A stretch of DNA of 58,748 nt from Prochlorococcus sp. AG-670-M15. GTDB taxonomy: Bacteria > Cyanobacteriota > Cyanobacteriia > PCC-6307 > Cyanobiaceae. Positions 33,698-43,283 of the stretch are shown piece by piece. Location: assembly GCA_003211415.1 (NCBI GenBank), contig QCSV01000003.1, positions 1 to 58,748 of the forward strand, written 5' to 3'. The stretch's first letter is position 1, and each line of letters starts with the position of its first letter. The position numbers and the translations under genes were made by a program. Under the pieces are notes generated by a model. The model saw only the letters and a program-made list of their open reading frames with translations. It was not told the origin of the DNA and did no database searches.

Positions 33698-35023
33698 ATG
33701 AAACTTTTTCAAAAACTAATTGCTGCTCCTGCAATCATTTCTTTGGCATCAGGTTTAGCAGTAAACGCAGCTGAGATCAATTCAACAGATCTTAGTGATT
33801 ATTCAAACTCCAACAATTTAGTATCTTTAGGTGATTTTAAATCTGATACTTTATTCCCAGGAGATTGGGCTTACGATTCATTAAAGGATCTTACAAATAG
33901 CCCTAAATTTAATGGTAACTCAGTTACTCGTTTAGAAGCTGCTGCTGAATTAAGCAATCTAATCGCTGGTGGTGAAGGCTTAATGAACGGAGCTGCAATA
34001 GGTAGGCTAAGTGATGAACTTGGTTCTGAGTTGGCAATTATGAAAGGAAGAGTTGATGGCCTTGAAGCTCGTGTTAACGGACTTGAAGCTGGTTCTTTCA
34101 GTGAAACGACCACTATGAGTGGTGAAGTAGGGTTCCTATTAGGTGCAACTGATTCAGCAACTAAAGCCAATGATGTAGTTCAGTTTGAATATGCCTTAGG
34201 AATTGACCTAGATACAAGTTTCACAGGTGAAGATAACTTAAACATCGGAATAGTAACTGGAAATGGTCTAACAAATGTTGGTGCTGATAATACTGGTTTA
34301 GACTGGGGAGAAAGTGAAAGTGACGCCCTTGTGGTTAATGACCTCAACTACACTTTCCCAGTAGGCGCATGGAAGGTTGCAGTTGGTGATTCTATGGATG
34401 CATCCAAGACTTGGCCTAATGCATGTTCCATGAATAATATGGTTGATAACTTAGGAGATTGTGGTGCCGCAAACTCTGTTGACTTAAGTGGTAATGTTTC
34501 ACTTAGTGCTGCAACTGGATTTGGAGATGGTTGGGAACTTGGACTAGGTATATCTGGAATTGCAGGCAAAACCGATACTACCTCCACTGGTTTGTTTACT
34601 AAAGAAGGTACTGACCTTTTTGGTTTAGCTCTTGGTTATGAAGCAGATACATTCGGTTTCACAGTAGCTTACTCTGATAAAGATACTGCCAACTACTACG
34701 GTTTAGTTGCATATTACAGCCCCGAAGAATTACCAACTACCTTTAGCGGTGGTGTTGAAGTAGGGAATCCAGATTCAGGGGAAGACACAACTCAATGGGC
34801 TTTCGGTATTAGTACTGATGTAGGTGAAGGTACATTAAGTGCAAACATTGGAACCAATGGACCAATCAAAGACAATGCAGAAGAAATTTATGCATATGAT
34901 CTTTCCTACGAATATCCACTTAACGACAGTATGAGTATTACACCTTTCGTTTACATTTCTCAAACGACAGGTACAACTGTTGACACTACTGGAGCCGGTG
35001 CATTTGTATCATTCTCTTTTTAA
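33698..35023 (+). CDS. phoE: Phosphate-starvation porin PhoE-like, with SLH domain
   Basis: A 441-aa porin starting at the ATG at 33698 (MKLFQKLIAAPAIISLASGL, signal peptide ending NAA-E); GAGG lies just upstream, and the four extra codons from the GTG at 33686 are unlikely. Residues about 50-95 are an SLH domain (GDWAYDSLKDLTNSPKFNGN, then SVTRLEAAAELSNLIAGGEG) that anchors the barrel to peptidoglycan, followed by a coiled coil (MKGRVDGLEARVNGLEAG) and a barrel ending in Phe (GAFVSFSF). Between PhoB-like boxes and next to pstS and phoBR, it is the equivalent of the phosphate-induced porin of other strains. The barrel is related to the porins at 12032 and 15175. Confidence 0.88.
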   Translation: MKLFQKLIAAPAIISLASGLAVNAAEINSTDLSDYSNSNNLVSLGDFKSDTLFPGDWAYDSLKDLTNSPKFNGNSVTRLEAAAELSNLIAGGEGLMNGAAIGRLSDELGSELAIMKGRVDGLEARVNGLEAGSFSETTTMSGEVGFLLGATDSATKANDVVQFEYALGIDLDTSFTGEDNLNIGIVTGNGLTNVGADNTGLDWGESESDALVVNDLNYTFPVGAWKVAVGDSMDASKTWPNACSMNNMVDNLGDCGAANSVDLSGNVSLSAATGFGDGWELGLGISGIAGKTDTTSTGLFTKEGTDLFGLALGYEADTFGFTVAYSDKDTANYYGLVAYYSPEELPTTFSGGVEVGNPDSGEDTTQWAFGISTDVGEGTLSANIGTNGPIKDNAEEIYAYDLSYEYPLNDSMSITPFVYISQTTGTTVDTTGAGAFVSFSF

Positions 35024-35058
35024 TTTTTTACAAAATTCCTAGAAGAGTAAAAACATTG

Positions 35059-35081
35059 GGCTCCATAATGGAGCCTTTTTT
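35059..35081 (+). terminator. Terminator of phoE
   Basis: Perfect stem GGCTCC/GGAGCC with loop ATAAT, followed by TTTTTT, 36 nt after the phoE stop and 10 nt before the end of the convergent phoR. Confidence 0.9.
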
Positions 35082-35090
35082 CTTCCCATC

Positions 35091-36248
35091 CTATAAATCT
35101 TTATCGAGACATGGAAAGATAGTTTCAAAAATTGCTCCACCATCCTTATGATTAAAAGCCTTTATAAAACCTTTATTGTTATTGATTATTTTTTTTGTTA
35201 TTGAAAGACCTAAACCACTTCCACTTTTCTTGAATTTAGTCCTTGATGGATCACCTCTATAAAAACGAGAAAAAATATCATTAAATTCATTTTCTTCTAA
35301 TCCAATACCTTTATCTCTAACTCTCATAACAACCGAGCTATCTCTTTTAAAAATTTCAATTTGAATTTCTTCATTAGCTGGGGAATAACGAATAGCATTA
35401 TCCAAAATATTTATAAAAGCTCTTTTTAAATTTTCAATATCTGCAGATATAAAATATTTTGTTGGCATTAGTAGATTTATTTTTATATCTTTTTTTTCTG
35501 CAAGTGGTTTTAAGGTTTGCCAAGATTCCATCACTAAATCTGAAATAGATATTTTTTTATTTTTATTAAAAGCCTCGCTACTTTCTAGCTTAGAAAGTTC
35601 TAAAGTTTCTTCAACCATTTTTCTTAATCTTTTAGATTCTTTCTTAAGTCTTTTAACGAGATATCTATCTTTCTTTGATACTACTGATTCCAGTCTTTCG
35701 CCTATCAAAATAAGAGATGTAAGAGGTGTTTTCAGTTCATGAGACACATCGTTGATTAATTGATTCTGTCTTTTTTTTATGGATTCAATTGATAATTTAC
35801 TCTCCAACAATATTAAATAATTTTTTTTCCTTGCTCTAACAATATTTACAGAAATGGGTTCCCCCGAAATAGTGCAATTTAGGCTGATTGGGAAATCTTT
35901 TTTTCTTGAATATAAAATCTTATTTCTTAGTACTTCAAGCTCATTAATATCATTAATTGCTTTTCCAATAACATCCTTATATTTAATAAACTTAATGAGA
36001 GATAAACCTTTCTGATTGATAAATTTTATTGTTAGATCAGATGACAAAATAATCCATCCTTGAGATGAATAATCTAACCAAGATAAAAGTTGCTGTGGTT
36101 TAACTTTATCAAATGGAAAATCAAAAATTTGTTGGTTCTTATTTTTAGTTAATTCAATATTTTTATTATTTTTTGAAAATCCTTTAACCTTGGTTTTCCA
36201 TTTCTCATAAAAGAAAGTTAATACCTGTTGTAGTGTTTTCATTCTCAT
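35091..36248 (-). CDS. phoR: Phosphate-sensing histidine kinase PhoR
   Basis: A 385-aa sensor kinase. No transmembrane segment is evident; a PAS-like domain lies at about residues 55-150 (SSQGWIILSSDLTIKFINQ), then HisKA with the phosphorylated His170 in NDVSHELKTPLTSLI. The ATPase domain shows the N box (FINILDNAIRYSP), G1 (VRDKGIGLEENEF) and G2 (SGSGLGLSITKKI). It phosphorylates PhoB when phosphate is scarce. Its ATG overlaps the phoB stop codon (ATGA), so the pair is translationally coupled. Confidence 0.93.
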   Translation of the reverse strand: MRMKTLQQVLTFFYEKWKTKVKGFSKNNKNIELTKNKNQQIFDFPFDKVKPQQLLSWLDYSSQGWIILSSDLTIKFINQKGLSLIKFIKYKDVIGKAINDINELEVLRNKILYSRKKDFPISLNCTISGEPISVNIVRARKKNYLILLESKLSIESIKKRQNQLINDVSHELKTPLTSLILIGERLESVVSKKDRYLVKRLKKESKRLRKMVEETLELSKLESSEAFNKNKKISISDLVMESWQTLKPLAEKKDIKINLLMPTKYFISADIENLKRAFINILDNAIRYSPANEEIQIEIFKRDSSVVMRVRDKGIGLEENEFNDIFSRFYRGDPSRTKFKKSGSGLGLSITKKIINNNKGFIKAFNHKDGGAIFETIFPCLDKDL

Positions 36249-36973
36249 CCAAACTTATATCCAAAACCTCTTACAGTTTTCAGAAGTTTTGGCGCTGAGG
36301 GATCTTCTTCTAATTTCTCTCTAAGCCATCTAACATGAACATCTACTGTTTTAGTATCACCAATAAAGTCAATTTCCCATATTTTTTCCAGAATTAAATC
36401 CCTTGACCATACTCTTTTTGGACTTTTCATAAATAACTCTAATAATTTAAATTCTTTTGGAGATAAAGTTATTTCCCTATCAAAAGAAGTTACTCTGCAT
36501 TCCTCTAAAAACATTTTTATATGATTAAACTCGATGATAGATTGCGTTTTTTCTATATATTTTTTATTACGTTTAGATCTTCTTATTAATGCTCTTGATC
36601 TGGCAATTAATTCATTTAAACCAAAAGGTTTTGTTAAATAATCATCAGCACCAACCTCTAATCCAAGAACCCGGTCTGATTCATTATCTTTGGCACTCAA
36701 AATTAATATGGGCGTATAATTTTCTTCATTTCTTATTTTTCTGCATAACTCTAATCCATTTAACCCTGGTAACATTAAATCGAGAATTATAAGGTCAACA
36801 TCATTTTTAGTATTTTCGCCAATAAAATCTGAAGCACTTAAACCGTCTTTAAAAGTTAAAACTTCAAAACCTTCGCCTTTCAATGATTCACTAACTGTCA
36901 GCCTAATACTCTTATCATCCTCTACAAGAAGAATCTTTGAGCCCTGCAAACTTTTATGATCTTTAATAGTCAT
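36245..36973 (-). CDS. phoB: Phosphate regulon response regulator PhoB
   Basis: About 242 aa from the ATG at 36973; a TTG five codons earlier (36988) is less likely. The receiver domain has KILLVEDDKSIRLTVSESL, the phosphorylated Asp in DLIILDLMLPGLNG, and LSAKD and TKPFG with switch Thr/Ser and Lys. The OmpR-type winged helix is complete (KTVDVHVRWLREKLEEDP and KTVRGFGYKFG). It activates pst, porin and probably ptx genes through 11-bp-phased repeats. Such repeats also lie upstream of phoB itself (37071-37107), suggesting autoregulation. Confidence 0.93.
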   Translation of the reverse strand: MTIKDHKSLQGSKILLVEDDKSIRLTVSESLKGEGFEVLTFKDGLSASDFIGENTKNDVDLIILDLMLPGLNGLELCRKIRNEENYTPILILSAKDNESDRVLGLEVGADDYLTKPFGLNELIARSRALIRRSKRNKKYIEKTQSIIEFNHIKMFLEECRVTSFDREITLSPKEFKLLELFMKSPKRVWSRDLILEKIWEIDFIGDTKTVDVHVRWLREKLEEDPSAPKLLKTVRGFGYKFG

Positions 36974-37070
36974 TTGAAAACCCAACAAATTAATTTTATA
37001 TAATCAAATTTATTTGATGTAATTATTTCATAATTAATTTACATTGAATTATTATTTTTTTCATTAAATC

Positions 37071-37107
37071 TTATTTCCTTTTTAATTTTCCCTTAAACCC
37101 TTTTATC
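37071..37107. promoter_or_regulatory. Pho-box-like repeats upstream of phoB
   Basis: TTAT (37071), TTAA (37082), TTAA (37093) and TATC (37104) are spaced exactly 11 bp, with CCTTAAACCC at the centre. The site is about 100 nt upstream of the phoB start. Confidence 0.55.
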
Positions 37108-37189
37108 TAAATTTAGATTGTCTCTTTAATCTTCCTCACACATAATTTTAAAGAGACAAATTTATTGAATTTAATAATAGATATTAAAA

Positions 37190-37357
37190 CTAATATCCCA
37201 TCGAAGCATAATAATAATCGTCATCTTCATCTATATTTGTCACTACCCATTCTGGCGGAAAGTAACCAATTTTTACGTATTGATAAAGCTTATCAACATC
37301 CGGATCGTAATAGGTATCATTAATTTTTGGATCTTTGATTACTTTGCTTGGATGCAT
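37190..37357 (-). CDS. Small acidic Tyr-rich protein
   Basis: A 55-aa frame read MHPSKVIKDPKINDTYYDPD, then VDKLYQYVKIGYFPPEWVVT and NIDEDDDYYYASMGY. Composition is clearly coding; it is soluble and ends in an Asp/Tyr cluster. No family recognised. It is one of several small genes clustered between phoB and ptx, a region often filled with phosphate- or stress-responsive genes in Prochlorococcus. Confidence 0.6.
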   Translation of the reverse strand: MHPSKVIKDPKINDTYYDPDVDKLYQYVKIGYFPPEWVVTNIDEDDDYYYASMGY

Positions 37358-37454
37358 AATAAAAAATATTTCTACTCTTTCTTTATAGATTATTTAGTTT
37401 AAAGCAGCTTTAAATCTCATTTAAATATTTTCATTTGATCTACTTGACCCAAGA

Positions 37455-37856
37455 CTAATTTAACTTGTAATTAGTCATTATTGTTTTAATGACCGATTTT
37501 TTCGGATCTTTATTTGGATAACAATTAACAATTTTATATTTACCACCTTTTCTATCTGTCTCAACAAGAGTAAATTGAACAAATTTTTCTTTTTCAACAT
37601 TTGAAAAATCCTTTACTTCTATTTTGATTATTTCTTCATTTTTACTTTCAATTATTCTGGATTTACCTCCACAAAGACGAACAGCCGTTTCTTTAGTTAC
37701 ATAAAATAATTTTTTTTCATCATTAATGGATGATTTACCTTTCGTAATCGAAATTTCATCTTTTGTAATGGATAATTCTTCTTGGGTAATGGATAATTCA
37801 TCTTTTGTACTGCAAGAAGTAAGAATAAAAATAAATACAGCCAGTAGCTTTTTCAT
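37455..37856 (-). CDS. Small lipoprotein with SIT repeats
   Basis: 133 aa from the ATG at 37856 (MKKLLAVFIFILTSCSTKDE), with a lipobox LTSC for lipid attachment; the earlier ATG at 37880 lies in the neighbouring gene's end and is rejected. After the Cys come three 7-residue repeats, ELSITQE, ELSITKD and EISITKG, probably an extended linker, then a compact domain with two Cys (RLCGGKSRI and KIVNCYPN). Function unknown; anchored to the membrane, facing the periplasm. Confidence 0.65.
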   Translation of the reverse strand: MKKLLAVFIFILTSCSTKDELSITQEELSITKDEISITKGKSSINDEKKLFYVTKETAVRLCGGKSRIIESKNEEIIKIEVKDFSNVEKEKFVQFTLVETDRKGGKYKIVNCYPNKDPKKSVIKTIMTNYKLN

Positions 37857-37863
37857 ATTTTTT

Positions 37864-38016
37864 TTAAATGATAAATTCACTTGTAATTGCTTTTAATTGT
37901 TTTTTATTTAGTTGGGTAAGATAGCTATAAATTTCTTTTCTACATAATCTGTCTTCAACTCTTTTACTTTCAAGAATTGAAAAAGTAATGAAATTAACAA
38001 GTTGATTTTTGTTCAT
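37864..38016 (-). CDS. Small soluble protein, unknown
   Basis: A 50-aa frame read MNKNQLVNFITFSILESKRV, then EDRLCRKEIYSYLTQLNKKQ and LKAITSEFII. It is helical and charged. It ends 7 nt before the lipoprotein ATG, which supports both starts and cotranscription. No family recognised. Confidence 0.55.
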   Translation of the reverse strand: MNKNQLVNFITFSILESKRVEDRLCRKEIYSYLTQLNKKQLKAITSEFII

Positions 38017-38233
38017 GTTTATCTTTTAGGTCTCTATTGTTAACTTTTAATTAAATTCTTATTAAATAAACTTTTGACTATTAGAAAAAATATTTAATTT
38101 CAAAATTTAGAAATTTTTTAAACAAATTTATTTTTTACTTAATAACTTCTTAATCCAATAATCTTAAGTTATATAAGTCTTCTATATTTTTACGCCTTGA
38201 ATATTGAAGACAATCATATAAAAAAAATAATAA

Positions 38234-38488
38234 ATGATTATAAAAAATTCACCTTCTCCCAAAAACTCAAATCAAGCCCAAGAAATAGGGCATATCAAAT
38301 ATTCTTATAAAGAAAGTTTTAAAAGAGAAAATAAATCTATTTTGGATGATTCGGAATTTATTGAAAATTACAATAACGCCCTTAAATCACCACAATCAAG
38401 AAGATTGTATAAAGATACAGAGAATGAAATTCATTATGACTCAATTAAGGCCCAGAATATTTTACCTCTAGATAAAATTTCTATTTAA
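38234..38488 (+). CDS. Small hydrophilic protein, unknown
   Basis: An 84-aa protein, polar and probably disordered at the N-terminus (NSPSPKNSNQAQEIGHIKYS), with a charged helical middle (YKESFKRENKSILDDSEFIE). It ends DSIKAQNILPLDKISI. No family recognised. The upstream 215 bp contain no other gene. Confidence 0.5.
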   Translation: MIIKNSPSPKNSNQAQEIGHIKYSYKESFKRENKSILDDSEFIENYNNALKSPQSRRLYKDTENEIHYDSIKAQNILPLDKISI

Positions 38489-38640
38489 AATTTTATTAAA
38501 AACTACTTTTAAAGATTTTTTAAATAGATCTTAAATCCGACCTTCTTTTTTTAATGTTAGCTTACTTCTACGTTCATCCAATTTATTTGGACGCATGAAA
38601 TGAGAATAGGGAACGGGATTCTCATTAACTGCATAAGATC

Positions 38641-38811
38641 ATGAATGAGCTCTCTCAAATAAGAGAAAAAATTACAAGAGCCAAGAGGCTTTATGAAGCC
38701 CAAATCTTGGCAACTAAAAATGGAGAAGTTACTCCATATAGAAGATCAGTCTTTGAAGAAAGAATTAGGGAAGCACAAAAAGAAATGAGATCGCAAGACA
38801 CCAAAAAATAA
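38641..38811 (+). CDS. Small conserved helical protein
   Basis: A 56-aa protein (MNELSQIREKITRAKRLYEA, then QILATKNGEVTPYRRSVFEE and RIREAQKEMRSQDTKK) with two charged amphipathic helices separated by a turn. It looks like a genuine small Prochlorococcus gene. Unknown role; the design suggests a helical-hairpin binding protein. Confidence 0.6.
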   Translation: MNELSQIREKITRAKRLYEAQILATKNGEVTPYRRSVFEERIREAQKEMRSQDTKK

Positions 38812-38827
38812 ATTCTTTTGTAAAAAT

Positions 38828-39076
38828 CTATTTTGTATCAGCTACATTCTTGAAGAAATCGCAGTAAGCCATTAATTCTGATTCGGTTTCAATTTTTAGA
38901 TTTAAATCATTAATTGCTTTCTTGGTATCAATTCTGTAGCCATACCAATCTAGACAAACTTCTCTCTGCCTTTGGGTTTCAGAAACCTTTTGAGTACCTA
39001 TTTCGTTTGAGTTACTAGTACAACTCGCAAGGAAAATAGTTGAGAGAGCTAGTAGTGGGAATAGTAGTCTTTTCAT
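38828..39076 (-). CDS. Small lipoprotein, unknown
   Basis: An 82-aa protein with a lipoprotein signal (MKRLLFPLLALSTIFLASCT; lipobox LASC). The mature part has two more Cys (REVCLDWYGYR and ELMAYCDFF), possibly disulfide bonded. It ends KNVADTK. It lies 3 nt after the DUF3764-like gene on the same strand, so the two form a small operon. Confidence 0.65.
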   Translation of the reverse strand: MKRLLFPLLALSTIFLASCTSNSNEIGTQKVSETQRQREVCLDWYGYRIDTKKAINDLNLKIETESELMAYCDFFKNVADTK

Positions 39077-39079
39077 TTG

Positions 39080-39385
39080 TTAATCACAACAACTTTCCGA
39101 TGTTGCTGAAGAAGTCCAAGATGATTCTTCCATTGTTGAAAGGTCAACTCTATGCGTTGCCATCCAGTCACCATTAGCTTCCACAAACTTTTGAACATTA
39201 CCTTCTGGAGCTTGATGAATAACAATAACTTTTTGAGGATCTTCCTTACTTACTCCTCTAAAAAGTGGCTTAATGAGAAATTCAGAATGTCTTTTTTCAG
39301 CTTCCGCACTGTCAAATATCGCGGCCCATTCATCGAAAGTGCTTTCAATTTTAAAAGTAAAAACTGAGGTTATGGAACAAGACAT
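39080..39385 (-). CDS. DUF3764-like protein
   Basis: A 101-aa soluble alpha/beta protein: ITSVFTFKIESTFDEWAAIF, DPQKVIVIHQAPEGNVQKFV, then ANGDWMATHRVDLSTMEESS. This looks like a marine-cyanobacterial dimeric alpha-beta barrel family of unknown function that I associate with DUF3764. It ends in a Cys pair (SESCCD). Upstream of, and cotranscribed with, the small lipoprotein. Confidence 0.6.
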   Translation of the reverse strand: MSCSITSVFTFKIESTFDEWAAIFDSAEAEKRHSEFLIKPLFRGVSKEDPQKVIVIHQAPEGNVQKFVEANGDWMATHRVDLSTMEESSWTSSATSESCCD

Positions 39386-39582
39386 AATAAAGATATTGTT
39401 TGTTTAATTAAAATAAATCTGTTTAATTAAGGTTTAGTTAATTATCTTTAAATGGAATTAAAACAGATGTTTTTTCAAATTTAAGCCAACCTTTTTTCTA
39501 ATATTTTTAACATTCTTAAATAAACATTCCTATTGAAAAGGGTAAGTGTCAATGCTATCAATTTAATAAAACTTACAAAAAT

Positions 39583-39672
39583 ATGGAGCTAAATACTTTC
39601 TTACTTATCTTATTAGTCATTGCAAATTTTACAAATTTATATCTGACTCATTTCAAAAAAAAGAAAAAGTAA
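39583..39672 (+). CDS. Tiny single-span membrane peptide
   Basis: A 29-aa frame (MELNTFLLILLVIANFTNLY, then LTHFKKKKK): one transmembrane helix followed by a positively charged tail, which would place the C-terminus in the cytoplasm. It lies just upstream of the ptx promoter. It is too short to recognise. Confidence 0.4.
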   Translation: MELNTFLLILLVIANFTNLYLTHFKKKKK

Positions 39673-39707
39673 TAGCTTTTACAATTTAAACAAACATTTT
39701 AATTCGC

Positions 39708-39734
39708 TTAACCTTTTATTAATTTTAAGTTAAA
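39708..39734 (+). promoter_or_regulatory. Pho-box-like repeats upstream of ptxABCD
   Basis: TTAA at 39708, 39719 and 39730, exactly 11 bp apart; the first is in CTTAACCT, the canonical cyanobacterial Pho box half. The site ends 50 nt before the ptxA start codon. Confidence 0.7.
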
Positions 39735-39783
39735 AAAAAGATAATCAAATCAGTTTTAAATAGGTTTAATTGATTAAATCTTA

Positions 39784-40569
39784 GTGAATAATAAGCTCTC
39801 CTTAAAAAATATTAATGTCAAATATGGAGAGAGCCTAGCTTTAAAATCTATAAACTTAGATATTTACAAAGGTGAATTTGTAGTCCTTCTTGGATCTTCT
39901 GGGGCAGGTAAATCAACTTTACTAAGAACAATAAATCAATTGAATCCATTAACTTCAGGAGAGTTAGATTTTTTTGATTTAGGAAAAATAAGAAATAAAA
40001 AAGATCTTCAGAATTTAAGAAAAAAAACTGGGATGATATTTCAACAACATCAGTTGATTGAGAGAAATACTGTTTTCCAAAATGTTTTAACTGGTCGACT
40101 TGGATTTCATTCACTATTTAGAAGTATTTTACCTCTTCCAAAATTTGATCAAGAACTTGCTCTCGATTGCATAGATAGAGTTAGCCTCTTAGATAAAGCG
40201 CTTGTAAAAGTAAAAGAATTAAGCGGAGGACAACAACAAAGAGTAGGAATTGCTAGAGCTTTAGCTCAAAATCCTTCGTTGATTTTGGCAGATGAACCAA
40301 TAGCTAGTCTTGACCCAAAAACTTCCCATCAAGTTTTATCGATGCTGAAAGATATTTGTAAGAAAGATAATATATCCGCATTAACTAGTCTTCACCAAGT
40401 TGATTTTGCTAAAGAATATGGAGATAGAATTATTGGCTTAAGTCATGGGAAAATAGTTTTTAATGGTAAATCAGATCAACTTTCAGACGAGATTTTAAAA
40501 AATATTTATTCATCTTCACCAATAGCAGAAGAAGCAAATTTTACCTCAAATGAAGTGGTAATGGTTTAA
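39784..40569 (+). CDS. ptxA: Phosphite ABC transporter ATP-binding protein PtxA
   Basis: A 261-aa PhnC-type ABC ATPase with Walker A GSSGAGKSTLLRTI, Q-loop (GMIFQQHQLIERNTV), signature LSGGQQQRVGIARALAQ, Walker B LILADEP and the H-loop (SLHQV). GTG start. It energises uptake together with PtxB and PtxC. It is called ptx rather than phn because ptxD, a phosphite dehydrogenase, ends the operon. Confidence 0.9.
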   Translation: MNNKLSLKNINVKYGESLALKSINLDIYKGEFVVLLGSSGAGKSTLLRTINQLNPLTSGELDFFDLGKIRNKKDLQNLRKKTGMIFQQHQLIERNTVFQNVLTGRLGFHSLFRSILPLPKFDQELALDCIDRVSLLDKALVKVKELSGGQQQRVGIARALAQNPSLILADEPIASLDPKTSHQVLSMLKDICKKDNISALTSLHQVDFAKEYGDRIIGLSHGKIVFNGKSDQLSDEILKNIYSSSPIAEEANFTSNEVVMV

Positions 40570-40581
40570 AACCACTTCATT
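40549..40581 (+). promoter_or_regulatory. Stem-loop between ptxA and ptxB
   Basis: An 11-bp perfect inverted repeat, AATGAAGTGGT/ACCACTTCATT, with an 11-nt loop that holds the ptxA stop codon. No T-run follows, so it is probably not a terminator. Such hairpins can protect the downstream mRNA and raise the amount of binding protein. Confidence 0.6.
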
Positions 40582-40583
40582 AA

Positions 40584-41480
<897 letters not shown>

Positions 41481-41518
41481 AAAAATCACTTTACAAATAC
41501 AAATAAAAAAATTATTAA

Positions 41519-42316
41519 ATGGATAAATTCAAAAGAATTTTAGAGGTCGAAAGGAGGACTTGGAAAAAACAATTTTTCAGGGTTCTCATAATTTTGATAT
41601 TTGTATTTTCTTCTTTAGCAGTTATAGGTCTTTTCGATTTTGAAAGGATAAGTACAGGTATTCCGGCAGTTTTAAAATTACTGCCGGAAATGTTTCCTCC
41701 TGATTTCTCAAGAGCTGGAACTTGGTTTAAACCTTTAATAGACTCTTTGGCAATGAGTATCGCAGGAACTTCGATTTCTGTTTTTTTATCTTTACTTCTA
41801 TGTTTTTTTGCTGCAAGAAATACAACTATAAATCCAATTGTTTACAACTTAGCAACACTAATTTTAAACGTCACAAGAGCTGTTCCTGAATTAATTTTAG
41901 GAATTATTCTAGTTGCAATGATTGGCTTTGGTGCTCTACCGGGGACATTGGCATTAGGTCTTCATTCTGTTGGAATGTTAGGTAAATTTTATGCTGAAGC
42001 TATTGAGCTTTGTGACAAGGAACCTATAGAAGCAGCTAGAGCTTCTGGCGCAAGTGATCTACAAGTTATTGTGCATAGCATTCTTCCTCAAGTTTTTCCT
42101 GCTATGGCTGATGTTACTTTTTATAGATGGGAATACAACTTTAGAGCTTCAATGGTTGTGGGTGCTGTAGGGGCTGGTGGTATAGGTTTAGAGATCATAA
42201 GTGCTTTGAGGATAATGGATTATGCTCAAGTATCAGCTTTATTAATAGTAGTTTTAGTCGTAGTAACTGTATTAGATAGCATGAGTAACTATCTCAGGAA
42301 ATCAGTATCTGAATAA
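41519..42316 (+). CDS. ptxC: Phosphite ABC transporter permease PtxC
   Basis: A 265-aa PhnE-type inner-membrane permease with about six hydrophobic segments. The cytoplasmic EAA loop is EAARASGASDLQVIVHSILP. Further family segments are ILNVTRAVPELILGIILVAM and VGAVGAGGIGLEIISALRIM. It starts 38 nt after ptxB and is followed 10 nt later by ptxD. It pairs with PtxA to import phosphite. Confidence 0.9.
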   Translation: MDKFKRILEVERRTWKKQFFRVLIILIFVFSSLAVIGLFDFERISTGIPAVLKLLPEMFPPDFSRAGTWFKPLIDSLAMSIAGTSISVFLSLLLCFFAARNTTINPIVYNLATLILNVTRAVPELILGIILVAMIGFGALPGTLALGLHSVGMLGKFYAEAIELCDKEPIEAARASGASDLQVIVHSILPQVFPAMADVTFYRWEYNFRASMVVGAVGAGGIGLEIISALRIMDYAQVSALLIVVLVVVTVLDSMSNYLRKSVSE

Positions 42317-42326
42317 TTCTCATTAA

Positions 42327-43283
42327 ATGAAGAAAGTTGTTATTTCCAATAAAGTTCATACTGAAGTTATTGAGTTATTAGAAAAAAATTTTGAAGTAAT
42401 TAGTAACCAAAATGATAAACCTCTAACTTATGAAAAATTAAAGTTCTTATGTAAAGATGCAAATGGTGTGATGGTATTTATGCCAGATAGAATTGATAAG
42501 AACTTTTTAGATAATTCAAAAAATTTAGAGATCATCTCTGGAGCACTAAGAGGATTTGACAATATTGATTTGGAAGAGTGCATAAAAAGAAATATAAAAT
42601 TTACAATGATCCCAGATTTACTTGCTTCCCCTACAGCAGAGTTAACATTGGGACTTCTTATTGGTTTATCAAGAAATCTACTAATAGGTGATGAATATGT
42701 TAGATCTGAAAAGTTTAAAGGTTGGGAACCAAAATTCTTCTCAAATGGAATTGAAGGGAAAAATGTTTGTCTTCTAGGTATGGGTAAATTAGGGGTTGAA
42801 GTAGCTAGGAAGATTAAAGGTTTTAATGTAAAACTTTTTTATCATGATTTACAAAAATTAGATTCAATAGATGAACAACAACTAAACACCAAATATCTGG
42901 AATTAAATGATCTTTTTGAGAAGGCTGATTATTTGGTTATTCTTTTACCTTTAAAAAACGATACTTACCATTTTATTAACTTTGAAAATATTTTAAAAAT
43001 AAAAAAAAATTGTTTACTTATTAATACTTCAAGAGGTTCTGTAGTAGATGAGAGTGCAATTGCACAAGCAATTAATTCTGGGCACATAGGAGGATATGCT
43101 TCAGATGTCTTTGAATTTGAAGATTTATCGATAAAAGATCGACCAAAAAAAATTAATCAGGAATTATTAAATTTAAAAGATAAGACTTTTTTTACTCCTC
43201 ATCTTGGCTCAGCAGTTGATGAAGTTAGACTTTTTATTGAATTAGAAGCTGCTCAAAATATTATCAACTTTTTATATCATTAA
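42327..43283 (+). CDS. ptxD: NAD-dependent phosphite dehydrogenase PtxD
   Basis: PtxD oxidises phosphite to phosphate with NAD, so phosphite can serve as sole P source. The 318-aa protein matches the known enzyme closely: ISGALRGFDNIDLEEC, IPDLLASPTAELTLGLLIGL, EYVRSEKFKGWEPKFF, the NAD-binding VCLLGMGKLGVEVARKI, NTSRGSVVDESAI, and YASDVFEFEDLSIKDRPKKI, a stretch distinctive of PtxD among D-2-hydroxyacid dehydrogenases. The catalytic His is in TPHLGSAVDEVRL. Its last 20 nt overlap the convergent GNAT gene. Confidence 0.94.
   Translation: MKKVVISNKVHTEVIELLEKNFEVISNQNDKPLTYEKLKFLCKDANGVMVFMPDRIDKNFLDNSKNLEIISGALRGFDNIDLEECIKRNIKFTMIPDLLASPTAELTLGLLIGLSRNLLIGDEYVRSEKFKGWEPKFFSNGIEGKNVCLLGMGKLGVEVARKIKGFNVKLFYHDLQKLDSIDEQQLNTKYLELNDLFEKADYLVILLPLKNDTYHFINFENILKIKKNCLLINTSRGSVVDESAIAQAINSGHIGGYASDVFEFEDLSIKDRPKKINQELLNLKDKTFFTPHLGSAVDEVRLFIELEAAQNIINFLYH

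Noticed and set aside
37133-37141. Third Yfr1-type site upstream of phoB
   Set aside because: GTGTGAGGA is present on the minus strand but no start codon follows at the right distance; mentioned under the porin finding but not called as a site.
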